The notes under the pieces: generated by a model
Databases searched by the model: none
Seen by the model: the letters and a program-made list of their open reading frames with translations, nothing else
Told to the model about the DNA's origin: nothing
Program-made: the position numbers and the translations under genes
Assembly (NCBI RefSeq): GCF_000154705.2
Contig: NZ_CM002917.1
Coordinates: forward strand, 886,461-950,460
Direction: 5' to 3'
Source of the DNA: Hoeflea phototrophica DFL-43
Lineage (GTDB): Bacteria > Pseudomonadota > Alphaproteobacteria > Rhizobiales > Rhizobiaceae
DNA: 64,000 bases
Shown here: positions 34,808 through 44,864 of the stretch, piece after piece
Layout of the letters: each line of letters starts with the position of its first letter
How positions within the stretch are numbered: position 1 is the first letter of the stretch

Positions 34808-35503
34808 ATGCTTTTGACACCCACCGAACTGGAACGACTGACCATTTTCTCGGCTGCGGAATTGGCGCGCAAGCGCCGGGCACGAGGGCGGCGTCTCAAC
34901 GCGCCGGAGGCGATCGCAATCATCTGCGACGAGATATTGGAAGGTGCGCGCGACGGCCAATCTGTGGCGGAGCTGATTTCCCTCGGATCCACCATTTTGA
35001 ACCAGGATGATGTCATGCCCGGCATCGCCGACCTGGTCCCGATGATCCAGGTGGAGGCGACATTTCCCGATGGCACAAAGCTGGTCACGGTTCACGATCC
35101 GATCCGGCCCGGCAAAATGGCACCGGACGAAAGCCTGGGCGTGATCGGCCACATCAGGGCCGCCGAAGGCACGATTGAACTCAATGCGGGCAGAGAGAAA
35201 ACCGCCGTTCATGTGGTCAACACCGCCGACCGGCCGGTTCAGATCGGCAGTCATTTCCACTTCTTCGAAGTCAACAAGGCGCTCGAGTTCGACCGCGCGC
35301 AAACCTTCGGCTTCCGGCTCGACATCCCCGCAGGCACGGCGGTTCGCTTCGAGCCCGGTCAAAGCCGCGAAGTTGCGCTGGTGCGCTTTGGTGGTGCCCG
35401 CAAGGTCGGAGGCCTGAATTCGCTGACCAACGGCGAAACAACAGAAGATGCGAAGCCGGCTGCCTTGGAAAAGGCGCGCGCATCCGGATTCAAGGGAGCG
35501 TGA
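34808..35503 (+). CDS. ureAB: fused urease gamma-beta subunit (UreA-UreB)
   Basis: A 231-residue protein joining urease gamma (about 1-100, with [14 protein letters not shown] at the start and [25 protein letters not shown] sequence at its end) to beta (about 110-210). The beta part contains [18 protein letters not shown] and [12 protein letters not shown]. Most alphaproteobacterial ureases have separate UreA and UreB. Fusion is known from Helicobacter and some other lineages. It lies 3 bp before ureC. Confidence 0.85.
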   Translation: MLLTPTELERLTIFSAAELARKRRARGRRLNAPEAIAIICDEILEGARDGQSVAELISLGSTILNQDDVMPGIADLVPMIQVEATFPDGTKLVTVHDPIRPGKMAPDESLGVIGHIRAAEGTIELNAGREKTAVHVVNTADRPVQIGSHFHFFEVNKALEFDRAQTFGFRLDIPAGTAVRFEPGQSREVALVRFGGARKVGGLNSLTNGETTEDAKPAALEKARASGFKGA

Positions 35504-35506
35504 GCC

Positions 35507-37219
35507 GTGGTTGAAATGACAAGATCAGAATATGCGGCGATGTTCGGCCCCACCAAGGGGGATTGTATTCGCCTGGGCGATACAGAGCTTTGGGCCGAAA
35601 TCGAACATGACTATGCGGTCTATGGCGACGAATGCATGCATGGTGGCGGCAAGACGTTGCGTGACGGGCTGGGACTGGTCGCGGGCAAGACCAGCACCGA
35701 AGGTGTGCTGGACATGCTGATCTGCAATGTCGTGGTCATCGACGCGGTGCTGGGCATCGTCAAGGGCGACATAGGCATCAAGGATGGCAAGATCGTCGGC
35801 GTTGGCAAGGCAGGCAACCCGGACATCATGGACGGCGTCGATCCGCGCCTGATCGTTGGAGCGTCTACCACGGTCCGCGATGCGGAAGGCTTGATTGCCA
35901 CGGCCGGTGCCATTGATGTCCATGTGCATTTTGACAGTGCACAGCTTGTCGAACATGCGATGTCGAGCGGCATCACCACCATGCTCGGCGGTTCGCTCGG
36001 ACCGATTACGGTGGGCATCGATTCAGGCGGCCCGTTCAATGTCGGCAAGATGCTGCAGGCCGCTGAACACTGGCCGATGAATTTCGGATTTCTGGGGCGC
36101 GGCAATTCGCACAAGCCCGAAGCCATGATCGAGCAGATCAACACGGGGTGTCTGGGGCTCAAGATCCATGAGGATTGGGGGGCTATGCCGGCGGCGATCA
36201 ATTGCTGTCTGAGTGTCGCCGATGAACTCGATTTCCAGGTTCAGCTCCACACCGACACGCTCAACGAGAGCGGGTTTCTGGAAGATACCTTGGCTGCCAT
36301 CGGCGATCGGACCATTCACATGTATCACACCGAAGGCGCGGGCGGCGGGCATGCGCCCGACATCATTCGCGTCGCAGGTGTTGCCAATTGCCTTCCGTCT
36401 TCGACCAATCCGACCAATCCCTTCACCATCAACACCTTTGACGAGCACCTCGACATGACGATGGTGTGCCATCACCTCAATCCGTCGATCCCGGAAGATG
36501 TGGCCTTTGCCGAAAGCCGGATTCGGGCCCAGACAATCGCTGCGGAAGACGTGCTTCATGACATCGGTGCGATCTCGATGCTCGGGTCGGACAGCCAGGG
36601 GATGGGCCGTATCCATGAGGTGATCACCCGCACCTGGCAACTGGCTTCCAAGATGCGCACGCAGCGTGGCCGGCTTCCCGAGGAGAGATCAGCCAAGGGC
36701 GACAATGAGCGTATCAAGCGCTACATCGCCAAATACACCATCAACGCCGCCAAGAGCTTCGGCATCGACGCCCATATCGGCTCGCTGGAAGACGGCAAGA
36801 TGGCGGATATCGTGCTTTGGCGGCCCGGTTACTTCGGCAGCAAGCCGGAGCTTATCGTCAAGGGCGGCTTCATCGCCTGGGGTGCGATGGGAGATTCCGC
36901 CGCCAGCCTGATGACCTGCGAGCCGCTGATCATGCGCCCGCAATGGGGTGCGTTCGGGCGCGCCGCTCAAAGCCTCAGCGCCTGCTTCGTCAATCCGCGG
37001 GCAATCGACAACGGTCTCGACAAGACCCTCGACCTGAAAAAGAAGCTGCTGCCCGCACAAGGCACCAGAGTGCTGACCAAGGCCGATATGCTGCACAATG
37101 ATGCCTGCCCGCACATCGAAGTGGACCCTTCAACCTTCGACGTTTTCGTTGATGGCAAATTGGCGACCTGCGAGCCGGCGACCCAATTGCCTCTGGCCCA
37201 GAGGTACATGCTGCGATGA
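35507..37219 (+). CDS. ureC: urease alpha subunit
   Basis: The 570-residue catalytic subunit of urease (urea to ammonia and carbamate). Nickel and catalytic motifs are intact: DVHVHFD, the carbamylated lysine in [34 protein letters not shown], the flap cysteine in MVCHHLN and the nickel-binding aspartate in GSDSQGMGR. The GTG at 35507 is chosen, with GGGAG 8 bp upstream; an in-frame ATG lies three codons later. The length is standard. It would use urea imported by the neighbouring transporter or released by amide and carbamoyl hydrolysis. Confidence 0.92.
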   Translation: MVEMTRSEYAAMFGPTKGDCIRLGDTELWAEIEHDYAVYGDECMHGGGKTLRDGLGLVAGKTSTEGVLDMLICNVVVIDAVLGIVKGDIGIKDGKIVGVGKAGNPDIMDGVDPRLIVGASTTVRDAEGLIATAGAIDVHVHFDSAQLVEHAMSSGITTMLGGSLGPITVGIDSGGPFNVGKMLQAAEHWPMNFGFLGRGNSHKPEAMIEQINTGCLGLKIHEDWGAMPAAINCCLSVADELDFQVQLHTDTLNESGFLEDTLAAIGDRTIHMYHTEGAGGGHAPDIIRVAGVANCLPSSTNPTNPFTINTFDEHLDMTMVCHHLNPSIPEDVAFAESRIRAQTIAAEDVLHDIGAISMLGSDSQGMGRIHEVITRTWQLASKMRTQRGRLPEERSAKGDNERIKRYIAKYTINAAKSFGIDAHIGSLEDGKMADIVLWRPGYFGSKPELIVKGGFIAWGAMGDSAASLMTCEPLIMRPQWGAFGRAAQSLSACFVNPRAIDNGLDKTLDLKKKLLPAQGTRVLTKADMLHNDACPHIEVDPSTFDVFVDGKLATCEPATQLPLAQRYMLR

Positions 37220-37899
37220 CCATTCAAGAGAAAATCGCGGCACCCGAGCCGGCCAATCGCAAGAGCCAGTTTGCTGCCCGCATCGGGATTGGTGGCCCTG
37301 TCGGCTCAGGCAAGACGGCGCTCATTGAAGCGCTCATTCCGCTGTTTCATGACCGGGGTGTCGAACTGGCCGTGATCACCAATGATCTGGTGACCAAGGA
37401 GGATGCACGGCGGGTCCAGGCCAGCGGCCTGATCGATCCCGAGCGGGTGGTGGCGGTAGAGGCGGGCGCATGCCCGCACACCGTGATCCGAGAAGATCCG
37501 ACCCTCAACATTGCGGCTGCCGACGATCTGGCGGCCAAGTTCCCCGAGCTCGATCTGATCCTGATCGAAAGCGGTGGTGACAATCTGGCGTCAACCTTTT
37601 CGCTTGATCTGGTTGATTGGTGGATGTTCGTGATCGATGTGGCGCAGGGCGATGACATTCCCCGCAAGCGCGGACCGGGCACGCTGCAATGCGATTTGCT
37701 GGTCATCAACAAGCTTGATCTCGCGCGCCATGTTCTGGTGGATGCCGCCAATATTCTTGCGGAGGCGTCAGCCATTCGCGGTGAGCGCCCGACCATTGGC
37801 TGCATCAGCCGAGGGCTTGCGGAAAGAAAGGGCCTTGATGAGATCGTGGATCTCATCTGCCATCAGGTGTTGTTCTTCGGTGCCGAGGTTCCGGCATGA
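37216..37899 (+). CDS. ureG: urease accessory GTPase UreG
   Basis: A 227-residue SIMIBI GTPase that drives nickel insertion into urease. The P-loop is GGPVGSGKT and the metal-binding Cys-Pro-His is in [13 protein letters not shown]. GTPase motifs [10 protein letters not shown] and VINKLDLA are present. It overlaps ureC and ureD by 4 bp each (ATGA joints), so expression is tightly coupled. Confidence 0.9.
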   Translation: MTIQEKIAAPEPANRKSQFAARIGIGGPVGSGKTALIEALIPLFHDRGVELAVITNDLVTKEDARRVQASGLIDPERVVAVEAGACPHTVIREDPTLNIAAADDLAAKFPELDLILIESGGDNLASTFSLDLVDWWMFVIDVAQGDDIPRKRGPGTLQCDLLVINKLDLARHVLVDAANILAEASAIRGERPTIGCISRGLAERKGLDEIVDLICHQVLFFGAEVPA

Positions 37900-38762
37900 A
37901 CATCCCGGTTTCGGTCCAGGATCTGCCGTTCCGCTCAACGAGTCTCGGCAGAAGTGTTCGTGCCAGGCTTCAGTTCCGCAAGTCTGGAAGCAGGACCTAT
38001 CTTGCGGACCAGCACACGCCGCACCCGTTTCACATTACCCGCCCGTTCGCGATCAGCGGCGACCCCGAAGGCATGGCGACCCTGTATCTGCAGTCAAGCG
38101 CCGGCGGGCTCTATCATGATGATGACCATCATCTCTGCGTTGAGGTGGACGATGGAGCCTGCGCGCATGTCACCAGCCAGGCGTCGACCATCATTCACAA
38201 TTCACATCAGAGCAGTTCAAGGATCGATGTCGAACTGAAGGTTGGTGAAAACGGCTGGCTGGAATTCTGTCCCGAACCGGCAATCCTGTTTCCGGGTGCA
38301 CGGCTGACAAGCACGCTGACGGCCAAGGTTCATCCTACCAGCAAGCTTTTGTTCTGCGATGCGCAGCTCTGCCATGATCCGGAAGGCGATGGCGCCACGT
38401 TCAACGAACTCGACAACAAGATCAGCCTCAATAACGAAGAGGGCGAGACCTTCTATGTCGATCGGGCGGTGGTGCGGGGAGAAAACTGGTTTGGCGCAAC
38501 GGACGGTCGCCAATGCGCAGGCACCTTCCTTGTCTATGACGCCGGCAACGCAGCGCTGATCTCATCTGCACTTGAAGGCTGCATTGCCGGGTTTGATCCA
38601 GGCTGCGTCTACGCCGGCCAAACCCATCTGGCCGACCGCTCTGTTGTTGTTGTTCGGTTGATCGCCACCAGCGGTGCAAACCTGACCAATGCAATGCAGG
38701 CCCTCTGGAGTGCAATACGCGTTGCCCTGACAGGTAAAACTCCCATGCCCAGACGAAAATAG
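37896..38762 (+). CDS. ureD: urease accessory protein UreD (UreH)
   Basis: A 288-residue UreD, the scaffold that binds apo-urease and recruits UreF and UreG. It shows the start [18 protein letters not shown] and [15 protein letters not shown], then the moderately conserved [17 protein letters not shown] segment. Placing ureD last, after ureG, differs from the common ureD-first order. Confidence 0.8.
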   Translation: MNIPVSVQDLPFRSTSLGRSVRARLQFRKSGSRTYLADQHTPHPFHITRPFAISGDPEGMATLYLQSSAGGLYHDDDHHLCVEVDDGACAHVTSQASTIIHNSHQSSSRIDVELKVGENGWLEFCPEPAILFPGARLTSTLTAKVHPTSKLLFCDAQLCHDPEGDGATFNELDNKISLNNEEGETFYVDRAVVRGENWFGATDGRQCAGTFLVYDAGNAALISSALEGCIAGFDPGCVYAGQTHLADRSVVVVRLIATSGANLTNAMQALWSAIRVALTGKTPMPRRK

Positions 38763-38814
38763 TGAGCCATCGGCCACGCGTGATGGCCGAAACAACAGAG
38801 AGGAAGTTAGCGTC

Positions 38815-39858
38815 ATGTATCATGGAGATATCTCAAGCAGCAACGATACCGCTGGGGTTGCAGTGGTCAACTACAAGATGCCTCGCATGCACTCCAAGGC
38901 CGAGGTGATCGAGAACTGCCACAAGATCGCGGACATGCTCAAAGGCATGAAGCAGGGTCTTCCGGGTTTGGATCTTGTCATTTTTCCCGAATATTCGACG
39001 CATGGCATTATGTATGACGAGCGGGAAATGTATGAGACAGCCTCGGCAATTCCCGGCGAAGAGACGGAGATCTTCGCAGCCGCCTGCAGGGAAGCTAATG
39101 TCTGGGGCGTGTTTTCGCTCACCGGCGAACGGCATGAGGAACATCCCAGGAAGGCCCCCTACAACACGCTGATCCTGATGAACAACAAGGGCGAGATCGT
39201 TCAGAAGTACAGAAAGATCATGCCGTGGGTTCCCATTGAAGGCTGGTATCCGGGCGATTGCACCTATGTCGCAGAAGGGCCGAAGGGCCTGAAAATCAGC
39301 CTGATCATCTGCGATGATGGCAACTATCCGGAAATCTGGCGCGATTGCGCAATGAAGGGCGCAGAACTGATCGTGCGCTGCCAGGGCTATATGTATCCGG
39401 CCAAGGAGCAGCAGGTTGTCATGTCAAAGGCCATGGCATGGGCCAACAATGTCTATGTGGCCGTTGCCAACGCGGCCGGTTTTGACGGCGTCTATTCCTA
39501 TTTCGGGCATTCCGCGTTGATCGGATTTGATGGCCGGACGCTGGGCGAATGCGGCGAAGAGGAAATGGGGATACAGTACGGACAGCTCTCGGTCTCGGCG
39601 ATCCGCGACGCACGTGCAAACGGTCAGTCCCAGAACCATTTGTTCAAGCTGGTCCACCGTGGATACACCGGCATGATCAACTCCGGTGATGGCGACAAGG
39701 GGCTCGCCGCCTGTCCCTACGAGTTCTACACCAAATGGGCGGAAGACCCCGAGGGCACCCGCGAAATGGTCGAGGCAATGACCCGGCCCACTGTCGGGAC
39801 GGATCAATGTCCGATGGACAATATTCCAAACCAGAAGACCGCTGCGACGCATCGTTAG
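38815..39858 (+). CDS. amiE: aliphatic amidase AmiE
   Basis: A 347-residue nitrilase-superfamily amidase, nearly collinear with Pseudomonas AmiE (346 aa), which hydrolyses short aliphatic amides such as acetamide and propionamide to acid plus ammonia. The start [20 protein letters not shown] is diagnostic. Catalytic residues E59 (FPEYS), K134 (KYRKIMPW), E142 and C166 (IICDDG) are in place. It is the natural effector gene for AmiC/AmiR but lies about 16 kb downstream of amiR. A hairpin follows its stop. Confidence 0.92.
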   Translation: MYHGDISSSNDTAGVAVVNYKMPRMHSKAEVIENCHKIADMLKGMKQGLPGLDLVIFPEYSTHGIMYDEREMYETASAIPGEETEIFAAACREANVWGVFSLTGERHEEHPRKAPYNTLILMNNKGEIVQKYRKIMPWVPIEGWYPGDCTYVAEGPKGLKISLIICDDGNYPEIWRDCAMKGAELIVRCQGYMYPAKEQQVVMSKAMAWANNVYVAVANAAGFDGVYSYFGHSALIGFDGRTLGECGEEEMGIQYGQLSVSAIRDARANGQSQNHLFKLVHRGYTGMINSGDGDKGLAACPYEFYTKWAEDPEGTREMVEAMTRPTVGTDQCPMDNIPNQKTAATHR

Positions 39859-39873
39859 GCCGCAAAGCCCATG

Positions 39874-39899
39874 GAAGCTCGCCTTTGATGGCGGGCTTC
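39874..39899 (+). other. hairpin between amiE and the MoxR-type gene
   Basis: GAAGCTCGCC (39874-39883) pairs with GGCGGGCTTC (39890-39899), with one G-U pair, around the loop TTTGAT. It is followed by TGGACCTTTTA, not a clean T-run. It could be a weak terminator or an mRNA stabiliser that gives more amiE than downstream message. Confidence 0.5.
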
Positions 39900-39927
39900 T
39901 GGACCTTTTATCCCGGAGGCGATCGGT

Positions 39928-40734
39928 TTGGATTGCGATCAGTACATGTTGGAGAGCGAGCCGCGCTACTACCCCGCTGGCAATGAGCTTGCATTGTACG
40001 AGGCGGCATATTCCATGCGGTTGCCGGTCATGCTCAAAGGGCCGACCGGATGCGGCAAGACCCGGTTCGTCGAGCATATGGCGTGGCGGTTGCAAAAGCC
40101 GCTGGTCACCGTTTCCTGCCATGAAGACATGACCGCGGCGGATCTGGTCGGCCGTTTCCTGCTCGGTTCCGATGGCACCTATTGGCAGGATGGACCTTTG
40201 ACAATGGCGGTTCGAATGGGCGCCATCTGTTACCTTGATGAAGTCGTCGAGGCGCGGCAGGACACCATAGTTGTCACCCATTCGCTTACCGATGACCGGC
40301 GTATGCTGCCACTTGAGAAGAAAGGTGAGATGGTCCGGGCGCATCCGGATTTCCAACTGGTGATCTCCTACAATCCTGGCTATCAGAGCATTCTCAAGGA
40401 CCTCAAGGAATCCACCAAACAGCGCTTCTGTGCGCTTGATTTTGCCTATCCGGACCGGGCTTTGGAAGCGCAGATCGTGCGCGATGAAGGCAATGTCTCA
40501 GACCGGCTTGCAAGGACCATTGTCGAGATTGGCGAAAAGTCCCGCAACCTTGGCGGAGAGGGGCTTGCCGAAGGGGCATCGACGCGGATTCTTGTTCAGA
40601 TGGCGCGACTGGCGGCTGCCGGCTTGCCGCTCGACCAGGCCGCGCAATTCGCACTCATCATACCGCTCACCGATGATCTGGACATACGGGATGCCCTGAG
40701 CGGGATTGTCGATGCCTGTCTTCCGGGAGCCTGA
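39928..40734 (+). CDS. MoxR-family AAA+ ATPase, CbbQ/NorQ/NirQ type
   Basis: A 268-residue AAA+ protein with Walker A GPTGCGKT (38-45), Walker B AICYLDEVVEA and the family's sensor region VISYNPGYQSILKDL. The start is a TTG with GGAGG 8 bp upstream. CbbQ and NorQ work with a von Willebrand A partner (CbbO, NorD) to remodel or insert metal into a client enzyme; the partner gene follows after 1 bp. Pseudomonas also has an ATPase gene, amiB, behind amiE, so an amidase-linked chaperone has precedent. The client here is not known. Confidence 0.85.
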   Translation: MDCDQYMLESEPRYYPAGNELALYEAAYSMRLPVMLKGPTGCGKTRFVEHMAWRLQKPLVTVSCHEDMTAADLVGRFLLGSDGTYWQDGPLTMAVRMGAICYLDEVVEARQDTIVVTHSLTDDRRMLPLEKKGEMVRAHPDFQLVISYNPGYQSILKDLKESTKQRFCALDFAYPDRALEAQIVRDEGNVSDRLARTIVEIGEKSRNLGGEGLAEGASTRILVQMARLAAAGLPLDQAAQFALIIPLTDDLDIRDALSGIVDACLPGA

Positions 40735-40735
40735 T

Positions 40736-43024
40736 ATGAGCGCTGCGCCAACCCGCATCAGGCAAGCCACGGTCTCTTCCAATGTCATGTGCGCTTTGTC
40801 GCGCGGATCATCGATCAGCAGTCCGTTGCATGACCAGCATGAGATCTGGGCGCAGGCTTGTGAGCGGTTGAGATCGGCAGGCTATGCCCCTCGGGTCGCA
40901 AGGGCGTACCAAAAAGCATCTGTCGAAATCGCTGACAGAAGAGGCCCCGCCGCCGCAATCCAATTGGCCGACACGGTCTCGATGGCAGCAATCAAATCCG
41001 GATCATCGGTGGCTGAAGATCTCTGTGCCAAGGCTGTTCTGGTGAACAGAAGATATGATGAACCAGACGCGTTCGAGCGTTGGCTGGCTCTCATCGGTCT
41101 GCTCATAAGCCGCGCCGCTGCGTCATTGGGATTCGCACTCAAGCAGATGGAACTGCTGACACAGCGCCTCACGATTGAAGGTCTTGAATTCTGGGTGTGG
41201 TCCGGCATTCGGAGCTCAGGCAGTGATCAAGCCCGGCAGCTGGCCTATTTCAAACTCGAGGCTCCTGAAGCGATACGCGGGCTGGCACAGGCTGCCGGAG
41301 AAGCAAGTTTCGCCGATTTCTCAACCGGTATGGAAGCCTATCTGGCGGGGCTTTACGGTTTGCGATTGAAACTCAGGGAGAACGTCCCCGCGAATGTCGA
41401 TCCAACTGATTACCGGGCGACATTTTCACACGGCGTGATCAGTGTTCCTGCCGCCATGCCCGGGCTTGGACGGTCTGAGCTCAAGGCGCTTTATCGGGCG
41501 AGTCTGGCACATGTCGGGGCGCATCTGGCGTATTCGCCATGCAAGATAACCAAGGGACGTCTCCGCCCGATCCAGATTGCGGTTGTTTCCGTGATCGAAG
41601 ATGCGCGCGTGGAGCATTTGGCGATGCGCGACATGCCGGGTCTGAGGCGTTTGTGGCAGCCATTTCACGCCGCCAAACCCTCTGCCATGCAGACCGCGCC
41701 ACATATGTTGACCTCCCTGACGCACGCGCTCTTTGCTCCCGATTTAATTCCGGATAAGGGCCAGGAAAACAGCTGGGTCGGCAAAGCCAGCAGGATGTTT
41801 TTTGATGCACGCGATGAGTGGGAGGACCCTGATCTCAGCCGCCGGCTTGGAAACGGCCTGGGGAATGATCTGGGGCAAATGCGTGTTCAGCTCAATGCCA
41901 AGAACTACACTGTCCAGCCCGCCTATCGTGACGACAATCATGGAATCTGGGATTCCCTTGATCCGCCTCTGGCCGACAATCCCGAAACCGTGGAACTGCA
42001 GACCGAAGCGATAAAAGTCCGAAAGGAAGAAAACGGCTCGTCCAGAAACAACAGCACTCGGGACAGTGAGCAGGATGAACGCCAAACCGCAAAACCGATG
42101 GAGGCAGATCAAAGCCGGGACACTGGCCGGTTGATTGGCCGCTTCCCCGAATTCGACGTCCAGATCAATCGTGAGAGAGCCGACTGGGTCACGGTCAACC
42201 GCTACGAGGCAGTGCAGGGTTCGGGAGACTTCTGGGATAAAATCCTTTCCGAGAAATCGCAGCTGATCAGCCGTCTGACGTCGCTGATCAAATCCAGCGC
42301 ATTTGGCGAAACAAGAAACCGGAAGCGCCAGCCGGATGGCGAGTCTCTGGACATCGATGCCTGCGTCGCTGCGCTCTCTCAATTGAAAATGGGGCAGATG
42401 CCGGATCCGGGCATCTACGAAAAACGCGGCAATCCGGCGCGCGAACTGGCGGTCAGCATCCTCATAGACATTTCCCAATCAACAGGTGACCAGATGAGGG
42501 AGACAACCGCTACGCTTCTTGAGCTGGAAATGGAGGCGGTGGCGGTTCTGGCAGCTGCGCTTGAAGAGGTTGGAGACCGCTTCGCCATCAATGCCTTTTG
42601 TTCCGTCGGCAGGCATGATGTCCGTTTTTATCCCATCAAGAGCTTTGACCAACCGGCGGACGAGAAGACGGGGCGCGCCCTGTCTGCGCTCAGGTCCGGT
42701 TATTCGACACGTATGGGCGCTGCTCTTCGCTGTGCCGGATCAGAACTCATGAAGGTCAGGGCTCGTCGGCGCCTGGTGCTCTTGTTGAGCGATGGCGAAC
42801 CCTCCGACATCGATTGTGATGACCCTGATTACCTTCTGCACGATGCGCGGCGGGCTGTTCGGTTGTTGGCCGCCAGCGGCGTTGATGTGTTTTGCGTCGG
42901 CTTGGGCGCAACCGCTCTCGACGTTCAAAACTCGATCTTTGGCCGCAACGGTTTTGCAAACATCGCCACGGTTCAGGAACTGCCTGCGAAGCTTGCCGCG
43001 CTTTATCTGAAACTCTCGCGATGA
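40736..43024 (+). CDS. CbbO/NorD-like von Willebrand A-domain protein, MoxR partner
   Basis: A 762-residue protein whose C-terminal third is a VWA domain. The MIDAS motif DISQS begins at D578, with later LLLSDGEPSDID. The long N-terminal helical region (about 1-450) is typical of CbbO/NorD. The start at 40736 lies just after the MoxR stop; the frame opens earlier but would overlap it. The pair forms a bipartite chaperone or activase. Likely clients are the metalloenzymes of this island (dimethylformamidase-like enzyme, Rieske-like protein, urease); urease already has its own accessory set. Confidence 0.8.
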   Translation: MSAAPTRIRQATVSSNVMCALSRGSSISSPLHDQHEIWAQACERLRSAGYAPRVARAYQKASVEIADRRGPAAAIQLADTVSMAAIKSGSSVAEDLCAKAVLVNRRYDEPDAFERWLALIGLLISRAAASLGFALKQMELLTQRLTIEGLEFWVWSGIRSSGSDQARQLAYFKLEAPEAIRGLAQAAGEASFADFSTGMEAYLAGLYGLRLKLRENVPANVDPTDYRATFSHGVISVPAAMPGLGRSELKALYRASLAHVGAHLAYSPCKITKGRLRPIQIAVVSVIEDARVEHLAMRDMPGLRRLWQPFHAAKPSAMQTAPHMLTSLTHALFAPDLIPDKGQENSWVGKASRMFFDARDEWEDPDLSRRLGNGLGNDLGQMRVQLNAKNYTVQPAYRDDNHGIWDSLDPPLADNPETVELQTEAIKVRKEENGSSRNNSTRDSEQDERQTAKPMEADQSRDTGRLIGRFPEFDVQINRERADWVTVNRYEAVQGSGDFWDKILSEKSQLISRLTSLIKSSAFGETRNRKRQPDGESLDIDACVAALSQLKMGQMPDPGIYEKRGNPARELAVSILIDISQSTGDQMRETTATLLELEMEAVAVLAAALEEVGDRFAINAFCSVGRHDVRFYPIKSFDQPADEKTGRALSALRSGYSTRMGAALRCAGSELMKVRARRRLVLLLSDGEPSDIDCDDPDYLLHDARRAVRLLAASGVDVFCVGLGATALDVQNSIFGRNGFANIATVQELPAKLAALYLKLSR

Positions 43025-43091
43025 AGAGCCGGATCAATCATCGGTCGCAGCTTCGACATTTCACCACGATCCGCCTTGGAAAGGACCTGCA

Positions 43092-44621
43092 ATGACACAT
43101 CCTTCAATCAATCTGGAGACCCTCAGCATTGCCTCGATCAGCGAGGGCCTGGCCAGCGGGAGCTTCACCGCTGAAGACCTTGCTCTGGCAAGCCTCGAAC
43201 AGGTGAAAAAGCTCAACGGCACCTACAACGCGATCATTCTTGAAAACCCCGAAGCGCTCGAAACCGCCCGGGAGATCGACAAGCGCCGCGCCGCCGGAGA
43301 AGCCTTGGGCCCGCTCGCCGGCGTGCCCGTCGTTGTCAAGGATCCGATGGACATGAAAGGCTTCCCCACCACCGCCGGTTGGCATCTTTTGTACAGCAAG
43401 ACCGGCGGTGTGGATTTGATGCCAGAGACGGACTCGCCGGTTGTGGCACGGATGCGGGCGGCCGATGCCGTGATCCTGGGCAAGACCAATGTTCCTGTTC
43501 TCAGTCACACGGGCTCCCACGCCAATGACAGTTGGGCAGGCCCGACGATCAACGTGGTTATGGAGGACCGATTGCCAGGCGGCAGCAGCGCCGGTACCGC
43601 GTCTGCAGTTGCCTGCAACATGTGTGTTGTGGGCCTGGCCGAAGAAACCGGCGGCTCGATCCAGAACCCGGCATCGGCCCATGACCTTGTCGGCATAAAG
43701 CCTACCATGGGTCTGGTGCCGAACGCCGGCGTGGTGCCGCTTTCAGGCAACCGTGACGTTGTCGGCCCGATCGCCCGCACCGTTGCCGATGCGGCCAGCT
43801 GTCTTGATGTGTTGGCCGGATGGAGCGCGGAGGATCCCAAAACGCTGGCAAGCGTGGGCAAAATTCCTGCCGGTGGCTTTGGATCCAAGATGTCCACGGG
43901 CGCGCTCAGCGGAAAGCGGCTCGGCCTTTATGGTCCGGGCTGGCGCCCTGACACATTGTCCGATGAAGCGATTGCTCTTTACAAAAGGGCCCAGGCTGAA
44001 CTCTCGGATGCCGGCGCCATTCTCATTGAGGATCCCTTTGCCGGAACCGGCTTTGCGGATCTGCGCGAAGTGACCCCGCCAACGCCTCATTTTGACGGGC
44101 GCGGACTGGAGTCCATCGCCTGGGATGTCGACTGTTACCTGAAGCGGCTTGGCCCGAGCGCTGCAATCAAAAGCTGGAGCGAGTTCGTCGAGGTCGTCAA
44201 ATCCGAAGATCCCTTCTCGCCCGGTGGTGTGTTGAGCTTCATGCCGTCCTTGCCGGATTTCCGCACGGCCATGGAAAACCCGACAGCCCCGCCGGAGCTG
44301 CCTGAATTCATCGCCTTGAAAGCGGCTTACCTGGGCTTGTTGTCCGAGGTGTTTGACAAGCATTCCCTCGACGGCCTGGTGTTCCCGCAAATGCAGTATG
44401 AGTTGCCCGGGCTTCATTCCGGCGAGCCGCTCATGGAGACGACCGTTGGAGAGTTGAACATCGCGGGAATCCCCGCGGTCACGGTTCCTGCCGGATACTA
44501 CGCATCCGGTTCTCCGTTCGAACTCATTTTCCTGGGCCTGCAATGGTCCGAGACGGAGTTGATCGGAATGGCATATGCCTATGAGCAGGCCACGCTGCAT
44601 CGAAAACCAGCGGTCGAATAG
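43092..44621 (+). CDS. amidase-signature family amidase
   Basis: A 509-residue amidase-signature hydrolase with a Ser-cisSer-Lys triad. The lysine is K83 in VVVKDPMD, the glycine/serine-rich signature is LPGGSSAGTASAVA, and the nucleophile serine is in EETGGSIQNPAS. No signal peptide is seen, so it is cytoplasmic. These enzymes hydrolyse a broad range of amides and can also act on ureido acids. The fourth-position variants (PMDMKG in place of DNxxxxG) are slightly unusual. It follows the VWA gene by 67 bp. Confidence 0.88.
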   Translation: MTHPSINLETLSIASISEGLASGSFTAEDLALASLEQVKKLNGTYNAIILENPEALETAREIDKRRAAGEALGPLAGVPVVVKDPMDMKGFPTTAGWHLLYSKTGGVDLMPETDSPVVARMRAADAVILGKTNVPVLSHTGSHANDSWAGPTINVVMEDRLPGGSSAGTASAVACNMCVVGLAEETGGSIQNPASAHDLVGIKPTMGLVPNAGVVPLSGNRDVVGPIARTVADAASCLDVLAGWSAEDPKTLASVGKIPAGGFGSKMSTGALSGKRLGLYGPGWRPDTLSDEAIALYKRAQAELSDAGAILIEDPFAGTGFADLREVTPPTPHFDGRGLESIAWDVDCYLKRLGPSAAIKSWSEFVEVVKSEDPFSPGGVLSFMPSLPDFRTAMENPTAPPELPEFIALKAAYLGLLSEVFDKHSLDGLVFPQMQYELPGLHSGEPLMETTVGELNIAGIPAVTVPAGYYASGSPFELIFLGLQWSETELIGMAYAYEQATLHRKPAVE

Positions 44622-44864
44622 GCCGGGTGGAACCGCTCATGACCAGGTCGCAGACTGCATTTTGCTCAAGTCAGACAGCAGGTGCTGCCAAGTCGCGTGG
44701 GCGTTTGCTTCGCATGGGGTTGAAGACCCGCATTGCCGGTCCTCATCCAACCAAGGGCAGGGCACCTTGGCGGGGAAAGAAGAAACCGTCATCAAACCTC
44801 TGTGGCAGGGAAGCGCTGGAAGTTCATTTTCCAAGCGGAAACAGGGCATGGAAGGACACCGCTT

